64,000 nt of DNA, taken from Bradyrhizobium sp. SZCCT0148. GTDB lineage: Bacteria > Pseudomonadota > Alphaproteobacteria > Rhizobiales > Xanthobacteraceae. Location: contig NZ_JAFCKT010000003.1 in the NCBI RefSeq assembly GCF_018129985.1, positions 466,501-530,500 of the forward strand, read 5' to 3'. Positions 1 to 8,932 of this stretch are shown piece by piece (the stretch's first letter is position 1; each line of letters begins with the position of its first letter). A program made the translations under genes and the position numbers. The notes below the pieces were generated by a model. That model worked only from the letters and a program-made list of their open reading frames with translations, made no database searches and was not told the origin of the DNA.

Positions 1-11
1 AGGAGGCTTCG

Positions 12-1064
12 ATGATGCTCGTCAGAACGGGATGGCTTGCGATCTTGCTGCTCGGCCTCACGGCGGCGAGCGGTGTGCAGCCTTCTTTTGCTGCCACCGA
101 CGATGCGTGGCCGGTCAAGAACAGACTGATTGGCGAGGACGGAAACAAGTCCAAGGACGTCAGCGGCATCGCCTGCACGACCGCGGACGGATTTCCCCGT
201 TCGTGCCTCGTCATCGACGACAACCTCCAGGACGCTCAATTCATCGAGCTGACCGACGGCAAGCTCGTTGCCGGCAGCCCGGTCAAGCTGATCGACAACA
301 CGTTCAATGACAAGGCGCTCGAACTCGATGGCGAGGGCGTCGCCTTCTCCAACGGGTACTATTACGTCATCGGCTCGCACGGCCATCCCCGGGACAAGGA
401 CCACAAGCTTGATCCGAACAAACATGCCGATAAAATTCGAGCGAAGATCGCCGCGAGCAGCCAGATCGTCCGGTTTCGTACGACGGGGGCAGATGGCAAT
501 GCGTCAGGCCTCGAGCGCACGCCCAAGCTGAGAGATGTCATTGCGAACGAGCCGGCTCTTCTCCCCTTCGTGGATATGCGGCTGGAAGCCAACGGGCTGA
601 CGATCGAAGGCGTCGCGATCAAGGACGACCGGACGCTGCTCGCGGGATTCCGGGGCCCGGTGCTGAACGGCAACTGCGCCATCGTTCTGTCGGTCGAGAT
701 GGCGGCCCTGTTCGGCAACGCTGGAAGCCCGGACCATCGTCTGTACCGGCTGCCGCTCGGCGACGGACGCGGCGTGCGCGATCTTGCATCATTCGGCGAT
801 CGCGTTCTCGTCCTGGCGGGGCCCGCCGCGGACGGCCCCGGGTCTTATGCGGTTTACGCGTGGGACGGCTCGTCAGACTCCGTCGAACTGTTGAAGGACT
901 TGCCGTTTGATCCCAAGCGAAAGCCGGAGGGGCTCCTGCCGCTGGACAAGACGTCAACCGGGCTGCGTGTCCTGATCGTGTTCGACGGCGACAAGGAAGG
1001 TGCGCCCACCCCGATAGAAATTCCGGGATCGGGGCCGCGACCTCCACCCTGCTCCAGCAGCTAG
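12..1064 (+). CDS. DUF3616 domain secreted protein
   Basis: A 350-residue protein starting at an ATG with an AGGAGG-like Shine-Dalgarno at the very edge of the window. The first 27 residues form a signal peptide (hydrophobic AILLLGLTAASG, cleavage near FAA), so it is exported. The body resembles the DUF3616 family: repeated beta-propeller-like strands and a conserved segment around LELDGEGVAFSNGYYYVIGSHG near residues 100-125. No enzyme motif is visible and the family has no settled biochemical role. It converges on the amidase gene with a 4-bp overlap of the two stop regions. The family call is by recognition; the function is unknown. Confidence 0.75.
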   Translation: MMLVRTGWLAILLLGLTAASGVQPSFAATDDAWPVKNRLIGEDGNKSKDVSGIACTTADGFPRSCLVIDDNLQDAQFIELTDGKLVAGSPVKLIDNTFNDKALELDGEGVAFSNGYYYVIGSHGHPRDKDHKLDPNKHADKIRAKIAASSQIVRFRTTGADGNASGLERTPKLRDVIANEPALLPFVDMRLEANGLTIEGVAIKDDRTLLAGFRGPVLNGNCAIVLSVEMAALFGNAGSPDHRLYRLPLGDGRGVRDLASFGDRVLVLAGPAADGPGSYAVYAWDGSSDSVELLKDLPFDPKRKPEGLLPLDKTSTGLRVLIVFDGDKEGAPTPIEIPGSGPRPPPCSSS

Positions 1065-2482
1065 CGCGTCGGGGCCGGCAATCGGCCGAATAGATCGTCG
1101 AGCGCGATGCCGATCGCGAGCAGGCGAAGATCGCTGCCTGCGGGACCATCCAGTTCGAGCCCGATCGGTAGTTTGCTGGTGGCGCCGAGCGCGATCGGGA
1201 TCTGGATTCCGGGAATGCCGGCGTTGCTGCCGGGGTCGGTGTTCTGGATGAACAGAGCGAAATTCTCCAGCGTGCTGGACTCCGGATTGGAGGGGATCGC
1301 AACGCGTGGCGTGGTAGGAAAAGCGATGGCGTCGAGCCGGTTGTCGGCAAAGATCTTGCTGTAGAGCGCTTGTAGCGCCGGTCGCGCGGTCTTGACCGCC
1401 GCATCGTAGATCGGCCCGGCATCGAGCAGCGTATTGTCCGGACCCGGCAGTTTGCGCGGGATCACCAAGCCATCATAGGTGCCCTTCACGTCGGGGCTGG
1501 CAATCTCCCTCGCCAGCGCTTCCACGGTGAGGCCCGTGCCGGTGTGGGCGAGATATTCGACCATGTCGTCATAGGCTTCATACAGCGCGACGGGAAAGCC
1601 GACCTGGCCGTTGAGCTCGGCGAGCTGCGGCATCTCGACCTCAACGATCGTGACGCCGTGTGCCTTCAGCTGAGCGATGGCGGCCTGGAAGGCGGTCTCG
1701 GTGTCGACATCGAGATTGGTCAACATCGTCTTGACGATGCCAATCCGCACCTGCTTCAGGTCGGCCGGTCCGACCGCCGCGCCATCCGTGATCACGCGAT
1801 CGAGCAGCGCGACGTCGGCCATGGTCGCGGCCATCGGGCCTGCGGTATCTCGGGTATGCGAGATCGGGGCGATGCCGTGTTGCGGATAGCGGCCGACGGT
1901 CGGGCGCAGCGAGGCACATCCGTTCAGCGCGGCGGGCACGCGCACCGATCCGCCGGTGTCGGTGCCGAGCCCGCCTGCGACGATCCGTGCGCCGATCGCC
2001 GCACCGGTCCCGGACGAGGAGCCGCCGGCGATCAGGGTGCGATCATAGGCGTTGCGCACGCCGAACGCGGCGCCGGTCCTGAACGCGGTGGTGTAGCCGG
2101 ATATACCGAAGGCCAGCTCGTGCATGCTGGTCTTGCCGATGATGATCGCGCCTGCCGCACGCAGTTTCGCCACGACCGGCGCATCGGCCTTTGGAACGTA
2201 GTCTCTGAGGGCGGGCGTGCCGGCACTGCAAGGCAGTCCCGCGACCTCGATGTTGTCCTTGATCACGATCGGCACGCCGCCGAGCGGCTTGTCCTTGTCG
2301 CCATTGGTGTCGAATGCCGCGGCGGCCTTCAGCGCGCCGGCCTCGTCCACGGTGATGAAGGCATTGAGATCGGCATTGGCCTTGGCCCGGGCAAGAGCCT
2401 CCGTCGTGAGGGCTGTACTCGTGACGGTGCCGGCGCGGAGGCCGGCTGCGGCCTGGCCCAGGGTCAATTGGTCGAAATCCAT
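1061..2482 (-). CDS. Amidase signature enzyme, indoleacetamide-hydrolase-like
   Basis: A 473-residue amidase of the Ser-cisSer-Lys class. The triad is readable: Lys75 in VIKDN, the cis-Ser in the GGSSSGTG loop at 153-160, and the nucleophile Ser179 in GTDTGGSV. Length is typical for the family. The enzyme should hydrolyse a carboxamide to acid plus ammonia in the cytoplasm. It resembles rhizobial amidases annotated as indoleacetamide hydrolase, and it lies 76 bp downstream of an indolepyruvate ferredoxin oxidoreductase on the same strand, so an aromatic or indole amide is a reasonable guess. The substrate cannot be read from sequence; glutamyl-tRNA amidotransferase subunit A is unlikely because no gatB or gatC is adjacent. 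Confidence 0.85.
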   Translation of the reverse strand: MDFDQLTLGQAAAGLRAGTVTSTALTTEALARAKANADLNAFITVDEAGALKAAAAFDTNGDKDKPLGGVPIVIKDNIEVAGLPCSAGTPALRDYVPKADAPVVAKLRAAGAIIIGKTSMHELAFGISGYTTAFRTGAAFGVRNAYDRTLIAGGSSSGTGAAIGARIVAGGLGTDTGGSVRVPAALNGCASLRPTVGRYPQHGIAPISHTRDTAGPMAATMADVALLDRVITDGAAVGPADLKQVRIGIVKTMLTNLDVDTETAFQAAIAQLKAHGVTIVEVEMPQLAELNGQVGFPVALYEAYDDMVEYLAHTGTGLTVEALAREIASPDVKGTYDGLVIPRKLPGPDNTLLDAGPIYDAAVKTARPALQALYSKIFADNRLDAIAFPTTPRVAIPSNPESSTLENFALFIQNTDPGSNAGIPGIQIPIALGATSKLPIGLELDGPAGSDLRLLAIGIALDDLFGRLPAPTR

Positions 2483-2558
2483 GATGCGTCACTCTCTTGG
2501 CGGGCAGTCATCAGGGCGCCCTCCCGAGCATGGAGGCTGAAGCCTCGCCGGCTCCGCG

Positions 2559-5500
2559 TCAACCGGCGGCGCGCATCTTTGGCGGCGACGACGTGTGGAG
2601 TCCGGCAAACAAGCGCTCGACCTCGGTCTTGGTCTTCCCGATCGCGGTGTCCTTGACCGGGCCATAACCGCGGACCTCCATCGGCGCCTTGGCAATCGCG
2701 ACGAGATCCGGAAGACGCGCCGTACCGAGCTCGCCGAGCATCCGTTCGATCAGAGCTTCATACCATGTGATCAGTTCGCGCTCGGTCCGCCGGTCCCAGG
2801 CGTAGCCGAACGGATCGAACGGCGTCCCACGCAATCCCTTCAGCCGCGCGAGCATGGCGAGCGGCATCTGGATCCATTGGCCGAAGGTGCGCTTGCGCGG
2901 CCGCCCGCGTGCGTCGCGCGGCGACGGCAGGAATGGCGGTGCGAGGTGGTACTGGACGCTGAAGCCGTCCTCGAACTCGCGCTTAAGCTCATCGAGAAAT
3001 CCACTCTGCATGTGCAGCCGTGCCACCTCGTATTCGTCCTTGTAGGCCATCAGCTTGAACAGGGCGCGCGCAACCGCTTCGGTGAGCGCCTCGCTGCTCA
3101 GGACGGCTTCGGCGTTGCGGACTTTTGCGATGGTCGCTCGGTAGCGCGCCGCATAGGCGGCATCCTGATAGGCGATCAGGAAGTCGGCGCGACGGTCGAT
3201 GAACTGGTCGAGCGTTTCGTCCTTGGCCGCTTCGTCCGTTTTCAAGAGCTCGGGATCGACGGCTGCAATCCGGCCCCAGGCAAAAGCCTGCTTGTTGCGC
3301 TCGACTGCGACGCCGTTGAGCTCGATCGCGCGCAGCAGCGCGGCAAGCGAAATCGGGACCAGCCCGCGCTGCCAGGCAAAGCCCAGCATGATGATATTGG
3401 CGTAGACGGCATCGCCGAGCAGCCGTTCGGCCAGTGCGTTGGCATCGATGGTGCCGAGATTGTCCTCGCCGATGACCTGACCGATCGCGCGCAGGCGGGC
3501 GGGGGAGGCGAGATCGGCGTCGCGGAAGCGGACGACGTCGCCGGTCGGCATCTCCGCGGTGTTGACGGCAGCGCGCGTGTCGCGGCGGTAGGTACCGGAC
3601 GCCTTGGGCGAGGAGCTGACGACGAGATCGCAGCCGATCAGCGCGTCGGCCGCGCCCTGGTCGATACGGACCTGATGCAGCGCCTCAGGGCTTGAGGCGA
3701 GGCGAATGTAGCTCAGCACGGGCCCGAACTTCTGAGCAAAGCCGGTGAAGTCCAACACCGAGACGCCGCGTCGTTCGAGGTGCGCCGCCATGCCGATCAG
3801 CGCGCCCACCGTGATCACGCCGGTGCCGCCGACGCCGGTCACCAGCAAATCATAGGGCCGGTCGAGCGGTGAGGATGCGGGCAGGGGAAGCTTAGCCGCA
3901 CGGCCGATCGCGTCGATCTGGCTTGCGCCCTTCGTCCGGCGCGTCGCACCTTCGACGGTGACGAAGCTGGGGCAGAAGCCGTTGAGGCAGGAAAAATCCT
4001 TGTTGCAGGCCGAGAGATTGATCTGACGCTTGCGGCCGAACGAGGTCTCCTTCGGCTCGACGCTCAGGCAGTTTGATTCCACCGAGCAGTCGCCGCAGCC
4101 CTCGCAGACGAGATCGTTGATGTAGGCGAAGCGCTTGGGGTCGGCCATCTGCCCGCGTTTGCGCCGGCGCCGCTTTTCCGTGGCGCAGGTCTGCTGATAG
4201 ATGAGGACCGAGACCCCGGGGATATTGCGCAGCTCGCGCTGCACGGCATCCATCTCCTCGCGCGGATGCAGGGTGACGCCGGCCGGCAGGTCGGCAGGCG
4301 AGAACTGTGCGGGATCGTCCGACACCAGCGCAATGCGCGTCACGCCCTCGGCGCGGACGCTGTGTGCGATGGCATGCACGCTGATGGGACCGTCGACCGG
4401 CTGACCGCCTGTCATCGCGACGGCATCGTTGAACAGGATCTTGTAGGTGATATTGGCCTTGGCCGCGATCGCCTGCCGGATCGCCATCGAGCCGGAATGG
4501 TAGTAGGTGCCTTCACCGAGATTCTGGAAGACGTGCTTGCGGCCGGTGAATTTGGACGACGCCGCCCAGTTCACGCCTTCGCCGCCCATCTGGATCAGCG
4601 ACGAGGTCTCGCGGTCCATCCAGCTTGCCATGAAATGACAACCGATGCCGGCCAGTGCTTTGGAGCCTTCAGGCACCTTCGTCGATGTGTTGTGCGGGCA
4701 GCCTGAGCAGAAATAGGGCGTGCGCGTTGCACCCGATACGTTGATGGTGCGTGCGGCCTCCGGCATCAGCGCGGCCGCGCGTGCGGCGAGATTGAGGCCC
4801 GGAAACATCGGATCGAGGCGGCGCGCGAGCACGCCGGCCAGCGCGCGGGGCGACAGCTCGCCGATCCAGGAGATCAGCCTTGCGCCGGTTTCGTCGTGCT
4901 TGCCGACCATGCGTTCGGGTTTGCTGCCGGGATAATCGTAAAAATACTCCTTGAACTGGCTCTCGATGATGCCGCGCTTCTCCTCGACCACGAGGATCTC
5001 GCGCTTGCCTTTCACGAAATCCATGGCGTCATGCAGCGCCAGCGGCCAGACCATGCCGACCTTGTAGATATCGATGCCGATACTGCGGCAGGCGGCCTCA
5101 TCCAGACCCATCAGCCGCAACGCCTCCATCAGATCGAGATGCGCCTTGCCGGTGGTGACGATGCCGTAGGTCGCGTTCGGATTGTCGTAGATCCGCCGGT
5201 CGATCGGATTGGCCTTCGCGAAGGCGTAGACCGCGTGCTTCTTCGCCTCCAGCCGCTCCTCGATCTGCGGGCCCGGCAAATCCGGCCAGCGGTAGTGCAG
5301 GCCGCCGGGCGGCGGCGTGAAGTCCGGCGTGCGGAAGGCGCGCGGCGGACGCAGCGCGACGGAGGCGCCGGACTCGACGATCTCCGAGATCGCCTTGAAG
5401 CCGACCCACATGCCGGAGAAGCGGCTGAGGGCATAGCCATACTCGCCGAACTCGAGATACTCGCTGACGCTCGCGGGATGCAGCGTCGGCATGAACCAGC

Positions 5501-6005
5501 TCATGAAGGCGACGTCGGACTGGTGCGGCATTGACGAGGAGACACAGCCGTGGTCGTCACCTGCGACCACCAGCACGCCGCCATGCGGGGAGGAGCCATA
5601 GGCGTTGCCGTGCTTCAGCGCGTCGCCGGAACGATCGACGCCGGGACCTTTGCCGTACCAGAGCCCGAACACGCCATCGACTTCGCGATCTCCTTGTGTC
5701 TCGACCTGTTGCGAGCCGAGCACCGCCGTCGCGGCGAGGTCTTCGTTCACTGCGGGGAGGAATTCGATGCGGTCCTGCTTCAGCCGATCCTGGATGCGCC
5801 AGAGCTCGAGGTCGATGCCGCCGAGCGGCGAGCCGCGATAGCCGGAGATGAAACCGGCGGTGTTGAGGCCATGGGCCCGGTCGCGCCTGACCTGATCGAG
5901 CGCGATGCGGACGATCGCCTGCGTCCCCGTCAGGAAGACGCGGCCCTCGTCGCGATCGTAGCGGTCGGACAGCTCGTACGAATCGAGATACGGAAAGGCT
6001 TCCAT
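2559..6005 (-). CDS. Indolepyruvate ferredoxin oxidoreductase (fused alpha-gamma type)
   Basis: A 1148-residue fused 2-oxoacid:ferredoxin oxidoreductase that oxidatively decarboxylates aryl pyruvates from aromatic amino-acid transamination to aryl-acyl-CoA, using TPP and Fe-S clusters. The N-terminal half carries the TPP-binding region (FCSGCPHNTST near residue 435, then GIGCH and MGGEG). A cysteine-rich ferredoxin-like segment (CEGCGDC, then more Cys) lies near residues 625-680, and the gamma domain begins near residue 718 (TGVGGTGVITVG). The reading frame stays open for 238 more codons upstream, but the ATG at 6005 (MEAFPYLDSYEL) matches the family's start and avoids overlap with the divergent regulator. 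The amidase follows in the same direction. Confidence 0.93.
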   Translation of the reverse strand: MEAFPYLDSYELSDRYDRDEGRVFLTGTQAIVRIALDQVRRDRAHGLNTAGFISGYRGSPLGGIDLELWRIQDRLKQDRIEFLPAVNEDLAATAVLGSQQVETQGDREVDGVFGLWYGKGPGVDRSGDALKHGNAYGSSPHGGVLVVAGDDHGCVSSSMPHQSDVAFMSWFMPTLHPASVSEYLEFGEYGYALSRFSGMWVGFKAISEIVESGASVALRPPRAFRTPDFTPPPGGLHYRWPDLPGPQIEERLEAKKHAVYAFAKANPIDRRIYDNPNATYGIVTTGKAHLDLMEALRLMGLDEAACRSIGIDIYKVGMVWPLALHDAMDFVKGKREILVVEEKRGIIESQFKEYFYDYPGSKPERMVGKHDETGARLISWIGELSPRALAGVLARRLDPMFPGLNLAARAAALMPEAARTINVSGATRTPYFCSGCPHNTSTKVPEGSKALAGIGCHFMASWMDRETSSLIQMGGEGVNWAASSKFTGRKHVFQNLGEGTYYHSGSMAIRQAIAAKANITYKILFNDAVAMTGGQPVDGPISVHAIAHSVRAEGVTRIALVSDDPAQFSPADLPAGVTLHPREEMDAVQRELRNIPGVSVLIYQQTCATEKRRRRKRGQMADPKRFAYINDLVCEGCGDCSVESNCLSVEPKETSFGRKRQINLSACNKDFSCLNGFCPSFVTVEGATRRTKGASQIDAIGRAAKLPLPASSPLDRPYDLLVTGVGGTGVITVGALIGMAAHLERRGVSVLDFTGFAQKFGPVLSYIRLASSPEALHQVRIDQGAADALIGCDLVVSSSPKASGTYRRDTRAAVNTAEMPTGDVVRFRDADLASPARLRAIGQVIGEDNLGTIDANALAERLLGDAVYANIIMLGFAWQRGLVPISLAALLRAIELNGVAVERNKQAFAWGRIAAVDPELLKTDEAAKDETLDQFIDRRADFLIAYQDAAYAARYRATIAKVRNAEAVLSSEALTEAVARALFKLMAYKDEYEVARLHMQSGFLDELKREFEDGFSVQYHLAPPFLPSPRDARGRPRKRTFGQWIQMPLAMLARLKGLRGTPFDPFGYAWDRRTERELITWYEALIERMLGELGTARLPDLVAIAKAPMEVRGYGPVKDTAIGKTKTEVERLFAGLHTSSPPKMRAAG

Positions 6006-6059
6006 GGCGGACCTCGCGCGGCATCCTGCCGATTGACGCAAGGGTATGCCCGGACCGCT

Positions 6060-6138
6060 GGTAGGTCCTACCCATTCATCCGTTATGGGAGACAATATCG
6101 GTAGATTTTTGCGTATCGTGGTCATTTTTGGTAGATTT
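6060..6138. promoter_or_regulatory. GGTAG repeats between IOR and Lrp-type regulator
   Basis: The 153-bp divergent intergenic region holds a perfect 6-1-6 palindrome GGTAGGTCCTACC at 6060-6072, then two direct copies of GGTAGATTT at 6100-6108 and 6130-6138, exactly 30 bp apart (about three helical turns). The DNA between them is unusually AT-rich for this genome. Spaced repeats on one helix face fit an operator for the octameric Lrp/AsnC protein encoded at 6159. Binding is inferred. Confidence 0.5.
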
Positions 6139-6158
6139 ATATCAGCTGAGGGGTTTCC

Positions 6159-6614
6159 ATGATTGAAGACCAGGACGCGCGGATTCTCGCCCATCTGCAG
6201 AAGGATGGCCGTGCCACCAACCAGCAACTGGCGGACGCGGTGGGCATGTCGACTTCGGCCTGCTGGCGCAAGGTGCGCGCGCTGGAGGAAGCCGGCGTCA
6301 TCCAAGGCTACGCGGCGCTGGTCGCGCGCGAGCAGGCGGGCTTTGCGATGTCGGCCATCCTCCACGTCTCGCTGGAGCGGCACGACGCCAAATTCGTCGA
6401 CGAATTCGTCGCGCGGGTGACCAAGCGGCGCGAGGTCCTGGAGTGCTTTGCGACCACGGGCGATGCCGATTATCATTTGCGCGTCGTCGTGCAGGACATG
6501 GCGGCCTACAATCGATTTTTGGACGAGTTCATGTTCCGCATTCCCGGCATCCGCTACGTCCGCAGCAATGTGGTGCTGAAGGAAATCAAGTCGAGCGTGG
6601 CGCTTCCGTTTTGA
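6159..6614 (+). CDS. Lrp/AsnC family transcriptional regulator
   Basis: A 151-residue Lrp/AsnC regulator. Residues 1-50 form the winged helix-turn-helix (ILAHLQKDGRATNQQLADAV, then STSACWRKVRALEEAGVI). The rest is a RAM/ACT-like ligand and oligomerisation domain ending in VRSNVVLKEIK. Length is normal. It is transcribed divergently from the indolepyruvate oxidoreductase, and members of this family commonly control a neighbouring amino-acid catabolic gene in response to the amino acid. Tryptophan, tyrosine or phenylalanine, or their keto acids, are plausible effectors here, by inference from the neighbour only. Confidence 0.93.
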   Translation: MIEDQDARILAHLQKDGRATNQQLADAVGMSTSACWRKVRALEEAGVIQGYAALVAREQAGFAMSAILHVSLERHDAKFVDEFVARVTKRREVLECFATTGDADYHLRVVVQDMAAYNRFLDEFMFRIPGIRYVRSNVVLKEIKSSVALPF

Positions 6615-6630
6615 CGTCTTGCACAGCTGC

Positions 6631-6725
6631 CGTAGGTTGGGCAAAGGCGCGGTCTTCGCGCCGTGCCCACGATTTCTCCATGATCGAGGGAGGTGGTGGG
6701 CACGCTTCGCTTTGCCCACCCTACG
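6631..6725. repeat. Intergenic repeat, CGTAGG...CCTACG family (copy 1)
   Basis: A roughly 95-bp element with inverted ends (CGTAGGTTGGGCAAAG at the left, CTTTGCCCACCCTACG at the right) and internal GTGCCCAC/GTGGGCAC segments. A second diverged copy lies at 38945-39036 in this window. I recognise it as a short repeat family of Bradyrhizobium intergenic regions. It sits between two convergent genes. Confidence 0.8.
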
Positions 6726-6734
6726 GCACCGGTG

Positions 6735-7529
6735 CTATGGGGCTGCTACTCCCTCCCGCACGAACCTGTTGCGCAACGTGCCGACGCCGCTGATTTCGAT
6801 CTCCACGACATCGCCATGCTTGATGTCGGGCGAGGCACCGTCCGTGCCCATCCAGATCACGTCGCCGGGCCACAGCGTGAAATACTTCGTCAGCTCGACC
6901 AGGAACGGCACGACGCCGAAGATCATGTCGGCGGTGGCGAAGCGGCTGGTCTCCCGGCCGTTGACCCGGACGATCGTTTCCATCTTTGCGAGATCGGCTT
7001 CGGTCTCGATCCACGGCCCCATCGGCTTGAACGTGTCGGCGTTCTTCGAGCGCCATAGGCTGCGGTCGGCCTTTTGCCAGCTACGCTCGCTGACGTCGTT
7101 GCCGATGGTGTAGCCGAACACGCAATCCATCGCGTTCGCTTCAGTGAGGTGCTTCACCTTCTTGCCGATGACGACGACGAGCTCGCCCTCATAGTGGATC
7201 TTCTCCGTCGCAAACGACGGGATCACCACGTCCTCGCCATGCGCGATCAGCGCGTTCTGGGCGCGATAGCCGATCTCGGGCCTGTCAGGGACGGCCGGCA
7301 CGGTGCCGGCCTTGTCGGCGGCTTCTTTTAGGTGCTTGAGGTAATTCAGCCCGACGCAATAGAAGGTGCGCGGGATCAGCGGCAGCTCGATCCTGACGTC
7401 GCCGAGCGCATGCGCGCGCGCGGTGCGTTGCCATTCGCCGAAGGGATCGCCGTCGACCGCGATGACCTTATCGCCCTCGATAATCCCCCACGAGGACTTG
7501 CCTGTCTCCGTGAAATTCAACCAGCGCAT
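6735..7529 (-). CDS. Fumarylacetoacetate hydrolase family protein
   Basis: A 264-residue member of the FAH superfamily, which cleaves or isomerises C-C bonds in acylpyruvate and ring-fission products. The metal site is visible: the glutamates in IHYEGELVVVIGKK, followed by the family motif GYTIGNDVSERSWQ, and a C-terminal PGDVIWMGT. The length suits the single-domain hydratase/isomerase subfamily (2-hydroxyhepta-2,4-diene-1,7-dioate isomerase or acylpyruvase type). It is the last gene of a three-gene minus-strand operon, 15 bp after the flavin monooxygenase, so it may process that pathway's product. Substrate unknown. Confidence 0.88.
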   Translation of the reverse strand: MRWLNFTETGKSSWGIIEGDKVIAVDGDPFGEWQRTARAHALGDVRIELPLIPRTFYCVGLNYLKHLKEAADKAGTVPAVPDRPEIGYRAQNALIAHGEDVVIPSFATEKIHYEGELVVVIGKKVKHLTEANAMDCVFGYTIGNDVSERSWQKADRSLWRSKNADTFKPMGPWIETEADLAKMETIVRVNGRETSRFATADMIFGVVPFLVELTKYFTLWPGDVIWMGTDGASPDIKHGDVVEIEISGVGTLRNRFVREGVAAP

Positions 7530-7544
7530 GTCATGTACCCGCTG

Positions 7545-8912
7545 TCACTCCGCGGCATCGCGCGGTTGCACTTTCCAGGCGCCGGCCGCCGGTCGCTTGA
7601 GCCCGAGGTTTTCCCGCAATGTCTTGCCGCGATAGTCCTTCTGAAACAGTCCGCGGCGCTGCAGCTCCGGCACGATATACTGCACGAAATCGGCGTAGGA
7701 GCCGGGCACGTAGGTCGCGGCGATGACAAAGCCGTCGCAGCCGCGCTCGACGAACATTTCCTCCAGCTTGTCCGCGATCTCCTTGGGGCCGCCGACCATG
7801 GCGTCCTGCACCTGACCGCGGCCGGAGAAGGTGACGAAGTCGCGGGCGCTCGGGTTGCTCTTGCCTGACGTCTTCAGCACGCCGTCGCGGATGCCGAGGA
7901 TGCCCTGCATGCTCTTCAGCTCGTCCGTCGTCAGCGGCTCGTCAAGACCCTTGGAGGCGAAGTCGTAATTGAGAGCTTCGGCGAGCAGCGACAGCGCGTC
8001 GATCTGCAGCGGCAGCTTGTTGATCAGCGCCATCTTGTCTTCGGCTTCGGCTTTGGTGGCGGCACAGACCGGCGTCGTCAGATTGCAGAGGAACATCTCA
8101 TCGGGATCGCGACCGGCCTTGGCGGCCTCGTTACGCACGGACGCGTAGCCGTCCTTGGCGCCCTGAAGGTTGCGCGCGGCGGTGAAGATCACCTCGCCCC
8201 ATCGCCCGGCAAAGCGCTGGCCTCGGCCCGATGCCCCTGCCTGGATGATCACGGGATGGCCTTGCTGCGAACGCGGCACGGTGAAGGGCCCGCGTGACCT
8301 GAACGCGGCGCCCTTGTGATCGAGCCGCTTCACCTTGGCGGGATCGGCAAAGCGGCCGCTTTGCTTGTCCATGATGAGAGCGCCGTCCTCCCAGGTGTCC
8401 CAATGACCGAGCACGACCTCCATGAACTCGTCGGCCTTGTCGTAGCGGGAGTCATGCTCGGGATGGGAGTCGCGCCCCATGTTGAGCGCTTCACCATCAT
8501 TGAGCGAGGTGACGACGTTCCAGCCCGCGCGTCCGCCGGACATAAGGTCGAGCGTGGCAAACCGGCGCGCGACGTCGAACGGTTCGTAATAGGTGGTCGA
8601 GCAGGTCGCGCCAAGCCCGAGCTTGTCGGTGACCAGACCCATCGTGGTCAGCACGATCAGCGGGTCCATCTTCACGCAGCGGATGCCGTATTCGACGGTA
8701 TGGGCGTGGTCGTTGCCGTAGCGGTCCGGCATCGCCAGTCGATCGTCGAAGAAGGCCATGTGAAATTTGCCGGCCTCGAGAATCCTGCCGATCTCCTGAT
8801 AATAGTCCGCCGACATCGAATCGGCGCGCGAGTCCGGATGCCGCCAGGAGCTCGGCAGATTGGTGCAGTTCTGCGCCTGGAGGAAGCCGACCAGGACCAT
8901 CTGTCTCGTCAT
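7545..8912 (-). CDS. LLM-class flavin-dependent monooxygenase (NtaA/SnaA/DszA type)
   Basis: A 455-residue bacterial-luciferase-like monooxygenase of the NtaA/SnaA/DszA group, which uses reduced FMN and oxygen on chelators, sulfur heterocycles and similar compounds. Family signatures are QNCTNLPSSWRHP near the N-terminus, FHMAFFDDRLAM near residue 50, and GRAGWNVVTSLND, followed by a conserved arginine- and tyrosine-rich segment. The ATG at 8912 (MTRQMVLVGF) gives the family's usual start; the frame is open further upstream but overlaps the preceding gene. It sits between an Ldh-family dehydrogenase and an FAH hydrolase in one operon. No dedicated flavin reductase is encoded next to it. Confidence 0.9.
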   Translation of the reverse strand: MTRQMVLVGFLQAQNCTNLPSSWRHPDSRADSMSADYYQEIGRILEAGKFHMAFFDDRLAMPDRYGNDHAHTVEYGIRCVKMDPLIVLTTMGLVTDKLGLGATCSTTYYEPFDVARRFATLDLMSGGRAGWNVVTSLNDGEALNMGRDSHPEHDSRYDKADEFMEVVLGHWDTWEDGALIMDKQSGRFADPAKVKRLDHKGAAFRSRGPFTVPRSQQGHPVIIQAGASGRGQRFAGRWGEVIFTAARNLQGAKDGYASVRNEAAKAGRDPDEMFLCNLTTPVCAATKAEAEDKMALINKLPLQIDALSLLAEALNYDFASKGLDEPLTTDELKSMQGILGIRDGVLKTSGKSNPSARDFVTFSGRGQVQDAMVGGPKEIADKLEEMFVERGCDGFVIAATYVPGSYADFVQYIVPELQRRGLFQKDYRGKTLRENLGLKRPAAGAWKVQPRDAAE

Positions 8913-8932
8913 GCTGCTGTCTCCTGGTGCCG

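Noticed and set aside
6006..6719. 238 extra codons at the N-terminus of the indolepyruvate oxidoreductase frame
   Set aside because: They lie antisense to the Lrp gene and the repeat, lack family similarity, and the ATG at 6005 gives the expected start.
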